Of a stretch of 64,000 nucleotides of DNA, positions 1 to 11,041 are shown one piece after another. A program made the position numbers and the translations under genes. Source of the DNA: Argentina anserina (lineage: Eukaryota > Streptophyta > Magnoliopsida > Rosales > Rosaceae); the NCBI RefSeq assembly GCF_933775445.1, contig NC_065876.1, positions 26,226,001 to 26,290,000 of the forward strand, written 5' to 3'. How positions within the stretch are numbered: position 1 is the first letter of the stretch; every line of letters starts with the position of its first letter. A model generated the notes under the pieces. That model did not search any database. It was not told where the DNA came from and saw only the letters and a list, made by a program, of their open reading frames with translations.

Positions 1-162
1 ATTATGTTTTTTTTCTAATACAAGCCCACAAGGCCCTGCCCGTAAAAGCCCGTAAGGTTGGCCTAGCCCGGCCCACAAAAGCCCGCAATGCCCGCTTTAG
101 GTGGGTGGGCTTGGATCTTCATATTTTTTAGAATACTCGGCTCGGCCCGTTGACGAGCCCTA
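1..162. mobile_element. right end of a hAT-like MITE (left end outside window)
   Basis: The stretch is dense in GGCCC/GCCCG motifs and ends in CGGCCCGTTGACGAGCCCTA. Read in reverse this is TAGGGCTCGTCAACGGGCC, the usual terminus of GGGCC-rich plant hAT miniature elements. The complete element at 49650-50289 has the same style of GGGCC-rich sub-terminal sequence. The left terminus lies outside the window, so no target duplication can be checked. The following sequence reads as copia gag. Confidence 0.5.
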
Positions 163-514
163 CGCTCCATACCAGCAATAAAGCAACAATTCTCATTATG
201 GAAGGCAACTAGGCCGTTCTCGGCCCAAGTCCAACACTTGGACCCATGATGGTGGTGGTGCCGCACCCTCAGGGGTGGTCATCCCCGTCCCAAACCTCAA
301 GGAGGCTGTGTGCCTCCTCATGCCTCCAATTTCGGTAATGGTTAGTCTCCATGCTTCAAATGTGGTTTTTCAAGTAAGTGATGATAAAGGCATACTCCAC
401 CTACAAGAAGTTTCTACAACCTGAATCGAACTATGTGGATGAGGATCCTGAGATCGAGAATCACCACATCTCCATGAAGCCCAAGCCCCTTGCTTCCAAT
501 GCTAAGCATCCAAC
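163..514 (+). pseudogene. Ty1/copia gag remnant (zinc-knuckle region)
   Basis: Broken frames contain a CFKCG knuckle-like start (about 350-365) followed by a stretch reading AYSTYKKFLQPESNYVDEDP. This matches the linker that follows the CCHC knuckle in plant copia gag proteins. Stops and frame breaks show it is dead. It is the 5'-most visible part of the copia element whose protease, integrase, RT, RNase H and 3' LTR lie at 4.2-13.4 kb. The hAT-like element at 515 is inserted directly after it. Confidence 0.5.
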
Positions 515-3239
515 TAGGGATGTTAATCGGTGTGAATGGTGCGGTTTATAGGTGATATTGAACACCAAACCGTTCTATTTATTCGGTTTGGTTCGGTTTG
601 GTTTTTCACTTTTTTTTTCAAAAACCAATTGTGTTCGGTTTGGTTTTTCACTGGTTTATATTGGTTTCTCTTTCGGTTATTTTGTAAAGAAAATCGGAGT
701 TTCTTTCCTTATCTATCTACTTGATTCTTAATGAAATAAAAAGAACATGCGGACAGATTTGCAAAATTCTATTTACAAGATATAGTTGCTTCACAAATAC
801 AGACAATTGCAAAAAACCACTAGACAAGTTATACCACATTGGTAGGCATGTTGTGGTTCCAATGTCTAAAATTCAAAATATTAAATTTTGACCGTCAGAT
901 GTGATCAGCATATTTAAATACGGATATGGTAAAAAATTCATCTAATTTTGATAAAAATTGGGTCTCAATCGATGTGGTCAACATTAACTTAATTTCATCT
1001 AATTAAGTGTAAATTTGTTCTTACCCCCTCCTTCTTGACTAGTTTTGGTGGATTCTTTCACGCACACACTCTGACATATATGTGATGTGGCAGCTCGTGA
1101 AAAGTTTTCAAAAATTTTACCTTTCAGGGATAGGGCTACCCATAGGCCCATAGGGGATAATAAGCGTAAAAAAGGGTTGACCGCCTTGATCGGGACACAA
1201 ACGTTATCGAAAATATGTGATTTTTTTACCACAACAATATTTCACTATACGTAACGCATCATGTGGACAGATTTGCAAAATTCTATTTATAATATATAGT
1301 TGCTTCACAAATGCATACATTTGTAAAAAACCACTAAACAAGTTATACCACATTAGTAGGCATGTTGTGGTCCAATGTCTAAAATTCAAAATATTAAATT
1401 TTGACTGTCAGATGTGATCAGCATATTTAAATACGGATATGGTAAAAAATTCATCTAATTTTGATAATATTTGAGTCTCGATCAATGTGGTCAATATTAA
1501 CTTAATTTCATCTAATTAAGTGTGAATTCGTTCTTACCTCCTCCTTCTTGACTAGTTTTGGTGGATTCTTACACGCACACACTCTCATATATATGTGATG
1601 TAGCAGCTCGTGTAAAATTTTCAAAAATTTTACCTTCCAGGAATAGGGCTACCCATAGGCCCATAGGGGATAATAAGCGTAAAAATGGTTGACCGTCTCG
1701 ATCGGGACACAAACGTTATCGAAAATATGTGATTTTTTTACCATAACCATATTTCACAATATGTAACGCATCATGCGGACATATTTGCAAAATTCTATTT
1801 ATAATATATAGTCGCTTCACAAATGTATACATTTGCAAAAAGCCACTAAACAAGTTATACAACATTATTAGGCATGTTGTGGTTCCAATTTCTAAAATTC
1901 AAAATATTAAATTTTGACCGTCAGATGTGATCAGCATATTTAAATAAGGATATGGTAAAAAATTCATCTAATGTTGATAATATTTGGGTCTCAATCGATG
2001 TGGTCAACATTAACTTAATTTCATCTAATTAAGTGAATTTGTTCTTACCCCCTCCTTCTTGACTAGTTTTAGTGGATTTTTTCATGCACACACTCTCACA
2101 TATATGTGATGTAGCAGCTCGTGTAAAATTTTAAAAAAATTTACGTTCCAAGGATAAGGCTACCCATAGGGGATAATAAGCGTAAAAATGGTTGACTGCC
2201 TCGATCGGGACACAAACGTTATCGAAAATATGTGATTTTTTTACCATAACTATATTTCACAATATGTAACGCATCATGTGGACATATTTACAAAATTCTA
2301 TTTATAATATATAGTTGCTTCACAAATGCATACATTTGCAAAAAGCCACTAAACAAGTTATACCACATTAGTAGGCATGTTGTGGTTCCAATGTCTAAAA
2401 TTCAAAATATTAAATTTTGACCGTCAGATATGATCAGCATATTTAAATAAGGATATGGTAAAAAAATTCATCTAATGTTGATAATATTTGGGTCTCGATC
2501 GATGTGGTCAACATTAACTTAATTTCATCTAATTAAGTGAATTTGTTCTTACCCCCTCCTTCTTGACTAGTTTTGGTGGATTTTTTCATGCACACACTCT
2601 CACATATATGTGATGTAGCAGCTCGTGTAAAATTTTCAAAAATTTTACGTTCCAGTGATAAGGCTACTCATAGGGGATAATAAGCGTAAAAAGGGTTGAC
2701 CTCCTCGATCGGGACACAAACGTTATCGAAAATATGTGATTTTTTTACCATAACCATATTTCACTATACGTAACGCATCATGCGGACAGATTTGTAAAAT
2801 TCTATTTATAAGATATAGTTGCTTCACAACTGCATACATTTGCAAAAAGACTACTAAACAAGTTATACCACATTAGTAGACATGATGTGGTTCCAATATC
2901 TAAAATTCAAATTATTAAATTTCGACCGTCGGATGTGATCAGCATATATAAGTACAGATATGATAAAAAATTCACCGAATTTTGATAAAGTTTGGGTCTC
3001 GATCGATAACATATTTAATTATGTATATTAAATATATCTATAAATAATATAATTTCTTTATAATATATATATTCGGTTTTTCGGTTCGGTTTCGGTTTCC
3101 AAACATCCCAAACCAAAACCACACCAAATCTTTCGGTTTGGTGCGGTTTTTTTGCGGTTTGGTGCGGGTTTTTTTTCTTCGGTTTTTTTTTGTTATGGTT
3201 CGGTTTTTTTCGGTTTTTGGTTTTCAATTAACACCCCTA
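515..3239. mobile_element. non-autonomous hAT-like element carrying a satellite array
   Basis: The left end reads TAGGGATGTTAATCGG and the right end, reversed, TAGGGGTGTTAATTG. The ends are flanked by CATCCAAC (507-514) and CATCTACC (3240-3247), an 8-bp target duplication with two mismatches. An 8-bp duplication is the hAT hallmark. Sub-terminal regions on both sides are built from repeated CGGTTTGGT/CGGTTTTT motifs, as in hAT elements where such repeats bind transposase. No coding capacity was found. The interior is almost entirely a tandem array with a unit of about 505 bp. The element lies inside the degenerate copia retrotransposon. Confidence 0.75.
751..3008. repeat. tandem array, ~4.5 copies of a ~505-bp unit
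   Basis: The anchor ggacagatttgcaaaattct recurs, with small changes, at 751, 1265, 1777, 2280 and 2784. That gives periods of 514, 512, 503 and 504 bp, with the last copy truncated near 3008. Each unit carries the same ordered landmarks: a TATACCACATT block, a GACCGTCAGATGTGATCAGC block, a CTCCTTCTTGACTAGTTTTGG block, and GATCGGGACACAAACG. Copies differ by scattered substitutions and small indels, for example loss of one 'ataggccc' repeat in copies 3-5. Short ORFs inside are chance frames. Confidence 0.9.
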
Positions 3240-5206
3240 CATCTACCCCTATAATGGATACCCCCGACTTTAATTAGTCGTCTTTACCTCGTTCTAATTT
3301 TATGATTTCAAATATTGTTTTGTCTGACCGCTATTTCATTAACTTTGTAATAGTCTTTTGATTTTGCAATTATAAGTTTGTGTGTGATGTATTAAAAATT
3401 GACATTCAATAAAATTTCTCAATTTCTTGTTTACAAGTCGATCTTTTTTAAAATTTTATTTACCTTACATTTAGCATGATGATCAACCTGCACAACAATG
3501 TGGTTTTAAATTGAACAATTTTGGGTTACATGGGAGTGTGGGACCCTAACAGCACTATGTTGTGAATTTGAAACTTAAAATTTGGAAAACAGACCTTGGA
3601 ACGTCAAAAATTGACGTCGTTTCAACCTGTTGGCCGTACTCAGTTACTGTTCCGGCATTTCCGAAACGTTTTCCGGTGTTTTGCTGTTCTTTTGGCCGCT
3701 CTCCGGCCACTTTTTGGCATTTTCGGCACCATCACCTCGTTCTTGCAGGCGTCCCCTGTCGGACCTATAACTTCGGCCGCCGCCGACTGATTTACTGGCA
3801 ATCAGCGCCACCAGTTTCCGGCGATTGTTTCGTCATTTTCGGGCATGTTTCCAGCAGTTTTGCTGACACATTTTCCCTGTCCAAATTTCACCATGTTTTG
3901 AGTTCTTTTGACATGATTTTCCGGTTAATATTTCGATTTTCTCTGAGTCTGTTATCTACACTCACCGACACTTTTAAATGTGTTGTTACACTGATTTTGG
4001 ATAATTTCTACCACCCTAGTTTACTGTTTGGTATTTCACTGCTTCAATACCAGGTTTTACTAACTTTTTAGTTGAAGAATGTAGTACTATTTCTATGTGA
4101 TACATTCGATAGAATCACACTTTGTTCTGATCCCTTTTTCTTTTAATATTCTACGGTGTATTGTACAAAATTTTTCGTGTGTCGTTGACTCTCTTAATTT
4201 TCATTTTGTAGATGTCCCGCGGAGAAATCGAGTGTTTAGCTGATTGCAGAACCACCCACCCTGTTCTACGACACATGCAGTTGTTCACGGATCTTGTATT
4301 TTCAACTTCTTCGATAACTACAATGATTGGCTCAAAATCGATCTTTAAAGGAAGAGGTACTGCTTCTTTTATATTGCGTAAGGGTACGACTCTTAACATC
4401 GTTAACCCTCGTTATGCTCCGAAGTCTCCCCGCACCTTGCTAAGGTTTAAGGACATACGTGCCAATGGTTTTCACCTCGATACTTATGTTGAGAATGAAA
4501 AGGAATATATTTATATTACCTCTGAGAAAGCAGGCTAGTGCCACGTCTTAGAGAAGATGAAGAGTTTCGGGAATGGTTTGTATCTCACTTCCATTCGAAT
4601 ATTTGAATCATATGCGGTTGAACGCAACTTTTGTGATTCAGACTCCTATATGCTTTATCATGCCCGTCTCGGGCACCCTGGACACGATATGATGATTATA
4701 ATTCCTAAGAATTCACATGGTAATCCATTTTTCAAGTCCCGGAAGCGACTGGAGGACCAACTCACACGTGCTCCACACGGTGAAGTTGTGCCTACATGTG
4801 CACTGTACAGTGAGGCCGAGCCTGCCCCTCTCGGCAGCTCCACAGCATTCAGGTTGTCGGTGGCAGCATCTCCTCCTTAACAGGATCTTGTGATACATCC
4901 CGTGATTTCTAATGCCTCCATGGAAATTTCTGATGCCCATCACTCATTTTCTAAAGTATGTTCTCTTGCTAAATTTTAAGGAAGTCCTTCATTTGCTAAA
5001 GCTTCAATCGAGAACATTTTATTCTTACAATGTATTCAAGGTGACATTTATGGATCTATTCAACCAGAATGAGGACCTTTTTGATATTTTATGGTATTGG
5101 TTGATGCATGCGTTGGTCACACGTTGCTTTGCTATCCACATGTAATGTTGCATTTGCTAAGTTATTAGCTGATATCATCAAACTTAGGGCTCACCACCCT
5201 GACTAT
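3240..5206 (+). pseudogene. Ty1/copia pol remnant, 5' part (protease, pre-integrase, integrase start)
   Basis: At about 4245-4535 a frame reads CLADCRTTHPVL followed by IVNPRYAPKSPRTLLRFKDI. This is the copia aspartic protease region, in which the usual LADSATTH has become LADCRTTH. At 4650-4720 a frame containing YHARLGHPG is the GAG-pre-integrase histidine motif. From about 5040 to 5206 broken frames give integrase sequence ending LLADIIKLRAHHPDY. There it stops at the gypsy insertion and resumes at 11047. Stops and frameshifts show the copy is dead. The 3500-4200 stretch includes a 169-codon open frame from 3562 that resembles nothing I recognise. The segment 4735-4880 is unusually GC-rich and does not follow the copia protein. 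No 5' LTR was found. Confidence 0.75.
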
Positions 5207-6638
5207 TGATAGGAGCACTTTGTGCGACGTTCTTAACATGTTTTTACCTCAATTTGTATTTTTCTTAGCCCTTATTATTGAACTATTGAGTCATTGAGTC
5301 GTAGTAAGAGTCTTGAGCGGTATTGGATGCATTTTTGTGCTTACATGAGTTAAAAACGCATAATTGGTCTAGAGTCCTAGTAGTTGATTAGGAATCCTTG
5401 TTAGGTTTTGAAACTAATTATCTCTTACATATGATTTTATTTTCTTATTTTCAGATTGGATTGAAGAGATAATTAAAGAAAAAGAGATGAAGCCAAGTCA
5501 TGTAACAATTAAATAGAAAATGATCATTAAAGGAATAAAACATGGCATGTTTTAGAGAATAAAACATGACATGATTAAGGGAATAAAACATGGCATGATT
5601 TAGGGAGATAAAACATATCATTATTATAGGAAGAAAGAGTAAAGTTCAAACCCTCCATCTTTCATCTATAGATACATGGCTTCACCTTTCAAATAACATC
5701 ACTTCTCCTTTACATTCAAGAGCCAAAACTCTACCAAAATATTACCTCAAACATCCTTCACCAAAACAGCAAGTCATTCTCCACCATATACAAATTTCAT
5801 CTCCACCAAAATCACCATTGAAGACACACATCCAAGGTTCCTACAACGTGTGATTCTCGCAACTCATCTCCACGGGTTTGTTCTTTTTTGAATTTTTACA
5901 ATACTTTGTCTATGAAGATTGTAATATGATGTTTGTGTGGGATTATTATTTTGTATTAAGAATCGAAATTTTTAGATTGTTTTATTGGAATTTTGGTTCT
6001 TTGCCGAATTGATGGTTTCCTATAATTAATGAGTTTGTATTTCTATTATTGTGTTCTGATCATCTTTCTCATACTTTTAGATAATTTTCAGATATGTGCA
6101 TATGAATTTAGTGCTTAGATGCAGTCCCTAAGATTGTGTTTGAGTGCTAGATTTATCAACCATATTGACACAAATCGAATCATGCCCTAAGTAGGTTCGG
6201 TTTGTGTTGATTAAAAGTGGTAAAAATTCTGAAAATTTGCATGTGAAACCATGGTGGGTGACGCCATACATGAAACATGTCTCTAACAAAGATTTGGTGC
6301 TTCAATGTAATCTTGTTTGATTTCTACTCTAAGTGTTATTGAATTCAATTGCATGCAAATTTAGATTAGGCCCTAAGTCAATCTAAATGTTAATTGAAAT
6401 CTTACATGATTAGATGATCCCCTAAGGCTCTAATTGTATTGGTGTCTGAAAAGTATGTAATTGGTCGAATTAGAATGCAGGATAGGTTCGAACTTGTAAT
6501 TATGTGGTGTAATGGTAAATTTGATTTAAATTTGTTAAAGAGAAGTCGATCATGTAAATAATAATTAAGGATTTATTTTCACTAGTAGTTAATAATTAAT
6601 CTCAAACCCCTCATTATTTGTTAATACTAAAAGTTTAG
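5207..6638 (+). repeat. 5' LTR of the gypsy element (3' end displaced by inversion)
   Basis: The segment is collinear with 9536 to about 10941 of the 3' LTR, with scattered substitutions and small indels. Shared landmarks include the GAGTCATTGAGTCGTAGTAAG block and the repeated 'ggaataaaacatg' phrases. The collinearity stops at AAAAGTTTA (6638). The missing ~95 bp of LTR end are found inverted at 7161-7255. Restoring them gives about 1527 bp, close to the 1506-bp 3' LTR. Confidence 0.85.
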
Positions 6639-7255
6639 CTAATATTAACAAAATAGACTTTACATATTCCATTCACTTTATAACTTTCAATAAACTAAGC
6701 ATAAATAAACATTTAGTTTTCTTAAAAATTTATCTAAGTGTAATAGGTATCATGTATGCATACTACAACAAAATTAAAACATTTATCACAAAAATATAGA
6801 ATAAAATAAAAACAAAGTTAATTTTTTTACAAAGTACTGTTCACGTTTATATTTACTGTTACCGAATATTGTTCACATACATTAATTTTTTTATTTTTTC
6901 GATTTACTGTACATAATTTATTTTTACAAAGATAAAGTTTTTTTTTTATAATTTACAAGTATTTTTACACTTTACAAAAAAAAAAGTAAAATTGTTTTTA
7001 CTTAGATTTACTTTTTTTATAAGATGTAAAAAATACTTATAATTATTTTTACTGAATATTACTGTTCACATGAATTTATTTTTACAAATATACAATATAA
7101 TACAAAATTAACATTTCAAAAAATTGACATTTTCTCAATTCCTCGGCAACGGCGCCAAAATGATAGAGCGTTTATGAAAACGTCTATAATAAACTCTGTA
7201 AAACATCAACATTAGTATAGAATATGTATGGATCGTTCTTTCTGGGAGACCCTCC
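6639..7255 (-). other. inverted segment: LTR 3' end + primer-binding site + leader
   Basis: Read on the minus strand, 7255 to 7161 matches the last ~95 bp of the 3' LTR (GAAAGAACGAT...GTTTTACAGRGTTTATTATAGACG...CTCTATCA). It is followed at 7157-7141 by the primer-binding site TGGCGCCGTTGCCGAGG, complementary to a plant tRNA 3' end as used by Athila-type elements, and then by AT-rich leader. In a normal element this order would be on the plus strand directly after 6638. The arrangement therefore shows an internal inversion of about 617 bp with breakpoints near 6638/6639 and 7255/7256. Confidence 0.7.
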
Positions 7256-7956
7256 ATTTGTAATTTGCTAAGGTCACTTGGGGTTGATGATAGCTTTTAT
7301 TAATACTTTGTGAGCAGTCTAACACACAAATTTAATCAGAGCTGAGTAAGGGGCATGTTATTTTCATTACCCTGGTTCAAGGTTTACAAAATTGGATCTC
7401 AGAGGCCCATAGACTGATATACATCTTAGTGATGGAGTCGATTGGGAAAACATCCTTTCGAGGATGTGGCCCCCGTGGTGTCCAACAAATGAGTCATGCC
7501 TTGTGACTATCTCTGATTCTAGATATCCAGCCTTCTGAATCAAAGGAATGAGTTTGTGTCTAGACGACATAATTAGGCCGCACGTCCACCTCGCTTTATA
7601 ACTTAGAAAATAACTTTGTATAAATAGATATATATATATATATAGTTTCAAAATAAAATAATATTCTAACTTTTAAGGTATATCGAATAAAGTAAGACCC
7701 TTACTTGGGGTTGTTTATGTCCATTGCACAGTTTGCTGATATGCTCCACATACCTTAAATGTTAGGATTGTGTGTGAATAAAATCAATTAGACTTAGTAA
7801 TACTTTACACTTGTAGATTTCGTAACATTAAAATAATAATAATAAAACAAAAAAAAACAATGAAGAATAAAAGAAAATATAAAATAATAATAAAAAATGA
7901 TTAGAGAAAAGAAGTTCTAAGTTGGCCAGAAAGTTATGTTATTCCATTCGAGGGTT

Positions 7957-8112
7957 ATGTTGTTTCCAGGGAAACTTCGTTCGCGTTGGGTTGGCTCATT
8001 TGTTGTTACTAATGTGTTTGGTCATGATGCAGTTGAGATTAAAACTCAAGCATTGAATGGGAGGCAACTCATTTCAACCGTATCTGTGGAGGAGTCGTCT
8101 ACTGGAGTTTGA
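7957..8112 (+). pseudogene. gypsy integrase C-terminal remnant
   Basis: A frame reads [20 protein letters not shown] followed by GHDAVEIKT and ends at a TGA (8110-8112). The [11 protein letters not shown] pattern is the C-terminal domain of Ty3/gypsy integrases of the Athila/Tat group. Nothing upstream in the element resembles RT or RNase H, so this is the last piece of a deleted polyprotein. Confidence 0.75.
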
Positions 8113-9535
8113 ATTTTCTAATCGCTTCACTTTTATGATTGAATTATATATGTGTTGATATGTGATCTTAATCTATGTTTGTGAATTAGATTCTTACTAT
8201 TGAGCTTACATTGAGGACAATGTAATTTTCTAAGTGTTGGGTAGGTTTACAAGTCTGCTTTGTGTTTGTTTGTTTCTGTTTAAAAAAAGTAAAAAAAAAT
8301 GTGTTTGTTTTATTTGAGTCAATTGAGTCTTAGGATGCCCCTAAAGTATAGGATGATTATGTCTCTAAATACATAGATGATAGTTTTGCATTACATAAGA
8401 ATTGAATTGTAAGTTTTATTAATGATGTGGATTTGGTATGAACATGTGAGATTTGGATTGATTGATTATGACATACATATTTTTGTCAGTTTAAAATCCA
8501 TAACAACATGTGAGTTTTTTAGCATATATATACTTTCTTCATGAGATGTAATATGAAATTTCGTAGTTGTTCATGAACCTTACTATTCTTTGTATATTCA
8601 ATAACTATGTGTCATAGCTTTTAATGGACTCTAGAATTTACTAGAACTCACTTTTGTGATTGTTGAAACTTTTAAGTCATAAAATGCTCTGATTTTCAAA
8701 AGGATTTATGGACCATTTCTAGGAATATCACAACTACCATGTATCGCTATATATGCCATGTTTGGAACCCCTTAGCTGAACCCCATTTGAGCCTACATTG
8801 AGCCTTTTATTCATCATTTATGTTATCTCCATGTTTAGTATAGTTACCTCTAACTTGTCCTATTGCACTTGGCAAAATTCTTGTTGAGATGATGCTGTGA
8901 TGCTGCATGAAATAAGTGTGAGGTGGAAGACATTTGAAAAAAAAAGAATCAACAAGCTTTTAAGCAAGCATTTCCGAGAAAAAAAATGAATTATGAACTC
9001 GGCAAGAAAAGGAACAAATGTTATGTTGTCTTCTATTTGTGATTTGGAGTTGAATTGTAATTAAAGGTCTAAAAAATTTTACTTGACCTTTGTCCATGTT
9101 CACTTTGTGGTTAGAATGATGATTGTGCCCAATTTGTTATATTCGGCCCCTGATGGTGTGTGGTGTCATAATGATGATGTTTACTCTACTAAGTCTGCAT
9201 GATTACCTTTGTGATTCCTTGATATTCCATGCCTTTAGCTAAGCTTAAACATTTACCTTATCTAATGATCCTAATGATTCTTAAAATGAGCAAATCTTGA
9301 TTTGTGGAGATGATCACAAGAGTTGAGCATATGATTTTGGTCCATTTGTGCACTTAGTTGTTAAATGAGGGTTTCCTCTGTTATTCACAAAGAACTTTCA
9401 TTTTTTGAAATATGCAAGTTATTTGATGCCTTAATATCATTTCTCTTGCATATTATTTAGTTTTTGTTAGTTTTACTTAGTGTCTTATTTAGTTTTATTT
9501 TGTTAAGGACTAGTAAAAGCCAAGTGTGGGGTAGT

Positions 9536-11041
9536 TGATATGAGCACTTTGTGTGACGTTCTTAACATGTTTTTACCTCAATTTGTACTTTTCCTAGCCC
9601 TTATTGTTGTACTATTGAGTCATTGAGTCGTAGTAAGAGTCTTGAGCGGTATTAGAAGCATTTTTTTTGCTTACATGAGTTAAAAACGCATAATTGGTCT
9701 AGAGTCCTAGTTTGATTAGGAATCCTTGTTAGGTTTTGAAACTAATTATCTCTTAATTATGATTTTATTTTCTTATTTTCAGATTGAATTGAAGAGATAA
9801 TTAAAGAAAAAGAGATGGAGCCAAGTCATGCAACAATTAAATAGAAGATGATCATTAAAGGAATAAAACATGACATGTTTTAGGGACTAAAACATGACAT
9901 GATTTAGGGAGATAAAGCATGTCATTATTATAGGAAGAAATAGTCAAGTTCAAACCCTCCATCTTTCCTCTATATATACATGGCTTCACCTCTCAAATAA
10001 TATCACTTCTTCTTTGCATTCAAGAACCAAAATTCTACCAAAATTCTACCAAAATACTACCTCAAACATCCTTCACCAAAACAGCAAGCCATTCTCCCCC
10101 ATATACAAATTCCATCTCCATCGAAATCATCATTGAATGATGCCTACAACGTGTGATTTTCGCAACTCATCTCCACGGGTTTGTTCGTTTTTTTTATTTT
10201 TTACAATACTTTGTCTATGAAGATAGTAGTATGATTGTGTGAGATTATTGTTTTGTATTAAGAATCGAAATTTTCAGATTGTTTTATTGGATTTTTGGTT
10301 ATTTGCCAAATTGATGGTTTCCTATAATTAATAAGTTTGTATTTCTATTGATATGTTCTAATCATCTTTCTCATACTTTTAGATAATTTTCAGATATGTT
10401 CATATGAATTTAGTGCTTGGATGCAGTCCCTAAGATTGTGTTTGAGTGCTAGATTCATCAACCATATTGACACAAATCGAATCATGCCCTAAGTATGTTC
10501 GGTTTGTGTTGATTAAAAGTGGTAAAAATTCTGGAAATTTGCATGTGAAACCATGGTGGGTGACGCCATACATGAAACATGTCTCTAACAAAGATTTAGT
10601 GCTTAAATGTAATCTTGTTTGATTTCTATTCTAAGTGTTATTGAATTCGATTGCATGCAAATTTAGATTAAGCCCTAAGTCAATCTAAATGTTAATTGAA
10701 ATTTTGCATGATTAGATGATCCCCTAAGGTTCTAATTGTATTGGTGTCTAAAAAGTATGTAATTGGTTGAATTAGAATGCATGATAGGTTCGAACTTGTA
10801 ATTATGTGGTGTAATGGTAAATTTGATTTAAGTTTGCTAAAGAGAAGTCGATCATGTAAATAGTAATTTATGATTTATTTTCATTAGTAGTTAATAATCA
10901 ATCTCAAACCCCTCATTATTTGTTAACACTAAAAGTTTAGAGTTCCCTTCAATTCCCCGGAAAGAACGATTCATGCTTATTCTACACTAACGATGATGTT
11001 TTACAGGGTTTATTATAGACGTTCTAATTAACGCTCTATCA
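9536..11041 (+). repeat. 3' LTR of the gypsy element (1506 bp)
   Basis: It begins TGATATG after a polypurine tract and ends CTCTATCA, with TG...CA termini. It is immediately followed by ACTGT, the right copy of the target duplication. It is near-collinear with 5207-6638 and, in inverted orientation, with 7161-7255. Confidence 0.88.

Larger units (their letters stand above)
5207..11041 (+). mobile_element. Ty3/gypsy (Athila/Tat-like) element, most of gag-pol deleted, internally rearranged
   Basis: Two long direct repeats begin TGATAGGAGCACTTTGTG (5207) and TGATATGAGCACTTTGTG (9536). The second ends CGCTCTATCA at 11041. Flanks are ACTAT (5202-5206) and ACTGT (11042-11046), a 5-bp target duplication with one mismatch. 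A purine-rich AAGTGTGGGGTAG just before 9536 is the polypurine tract. A TGGCGCCGTTGCCGAGG primer-binding site is present but inverted (7141-7157). Of the polyprotein only an integrase C-terminal remnant remains (7957-8112); reverse transcriptase is absent. The element interrupts the copia integrase, whose reading resumes exactly at the far side. Confidence 0.85.

Noticed and set aside
751..3008. Regular repeats suggesting a CRISPR-like array
   Set aside because: The unit is ~505 bp with no spacer structure, in a plant genome. It is a satellite-type tandem array.
3562..4071. 169-codon open frame as a possible gene
   Set aside because: There is no recognisable domain, it sits inside the copia remnant, and its composition (Phe/Ser-rich) looks like a chance frame.
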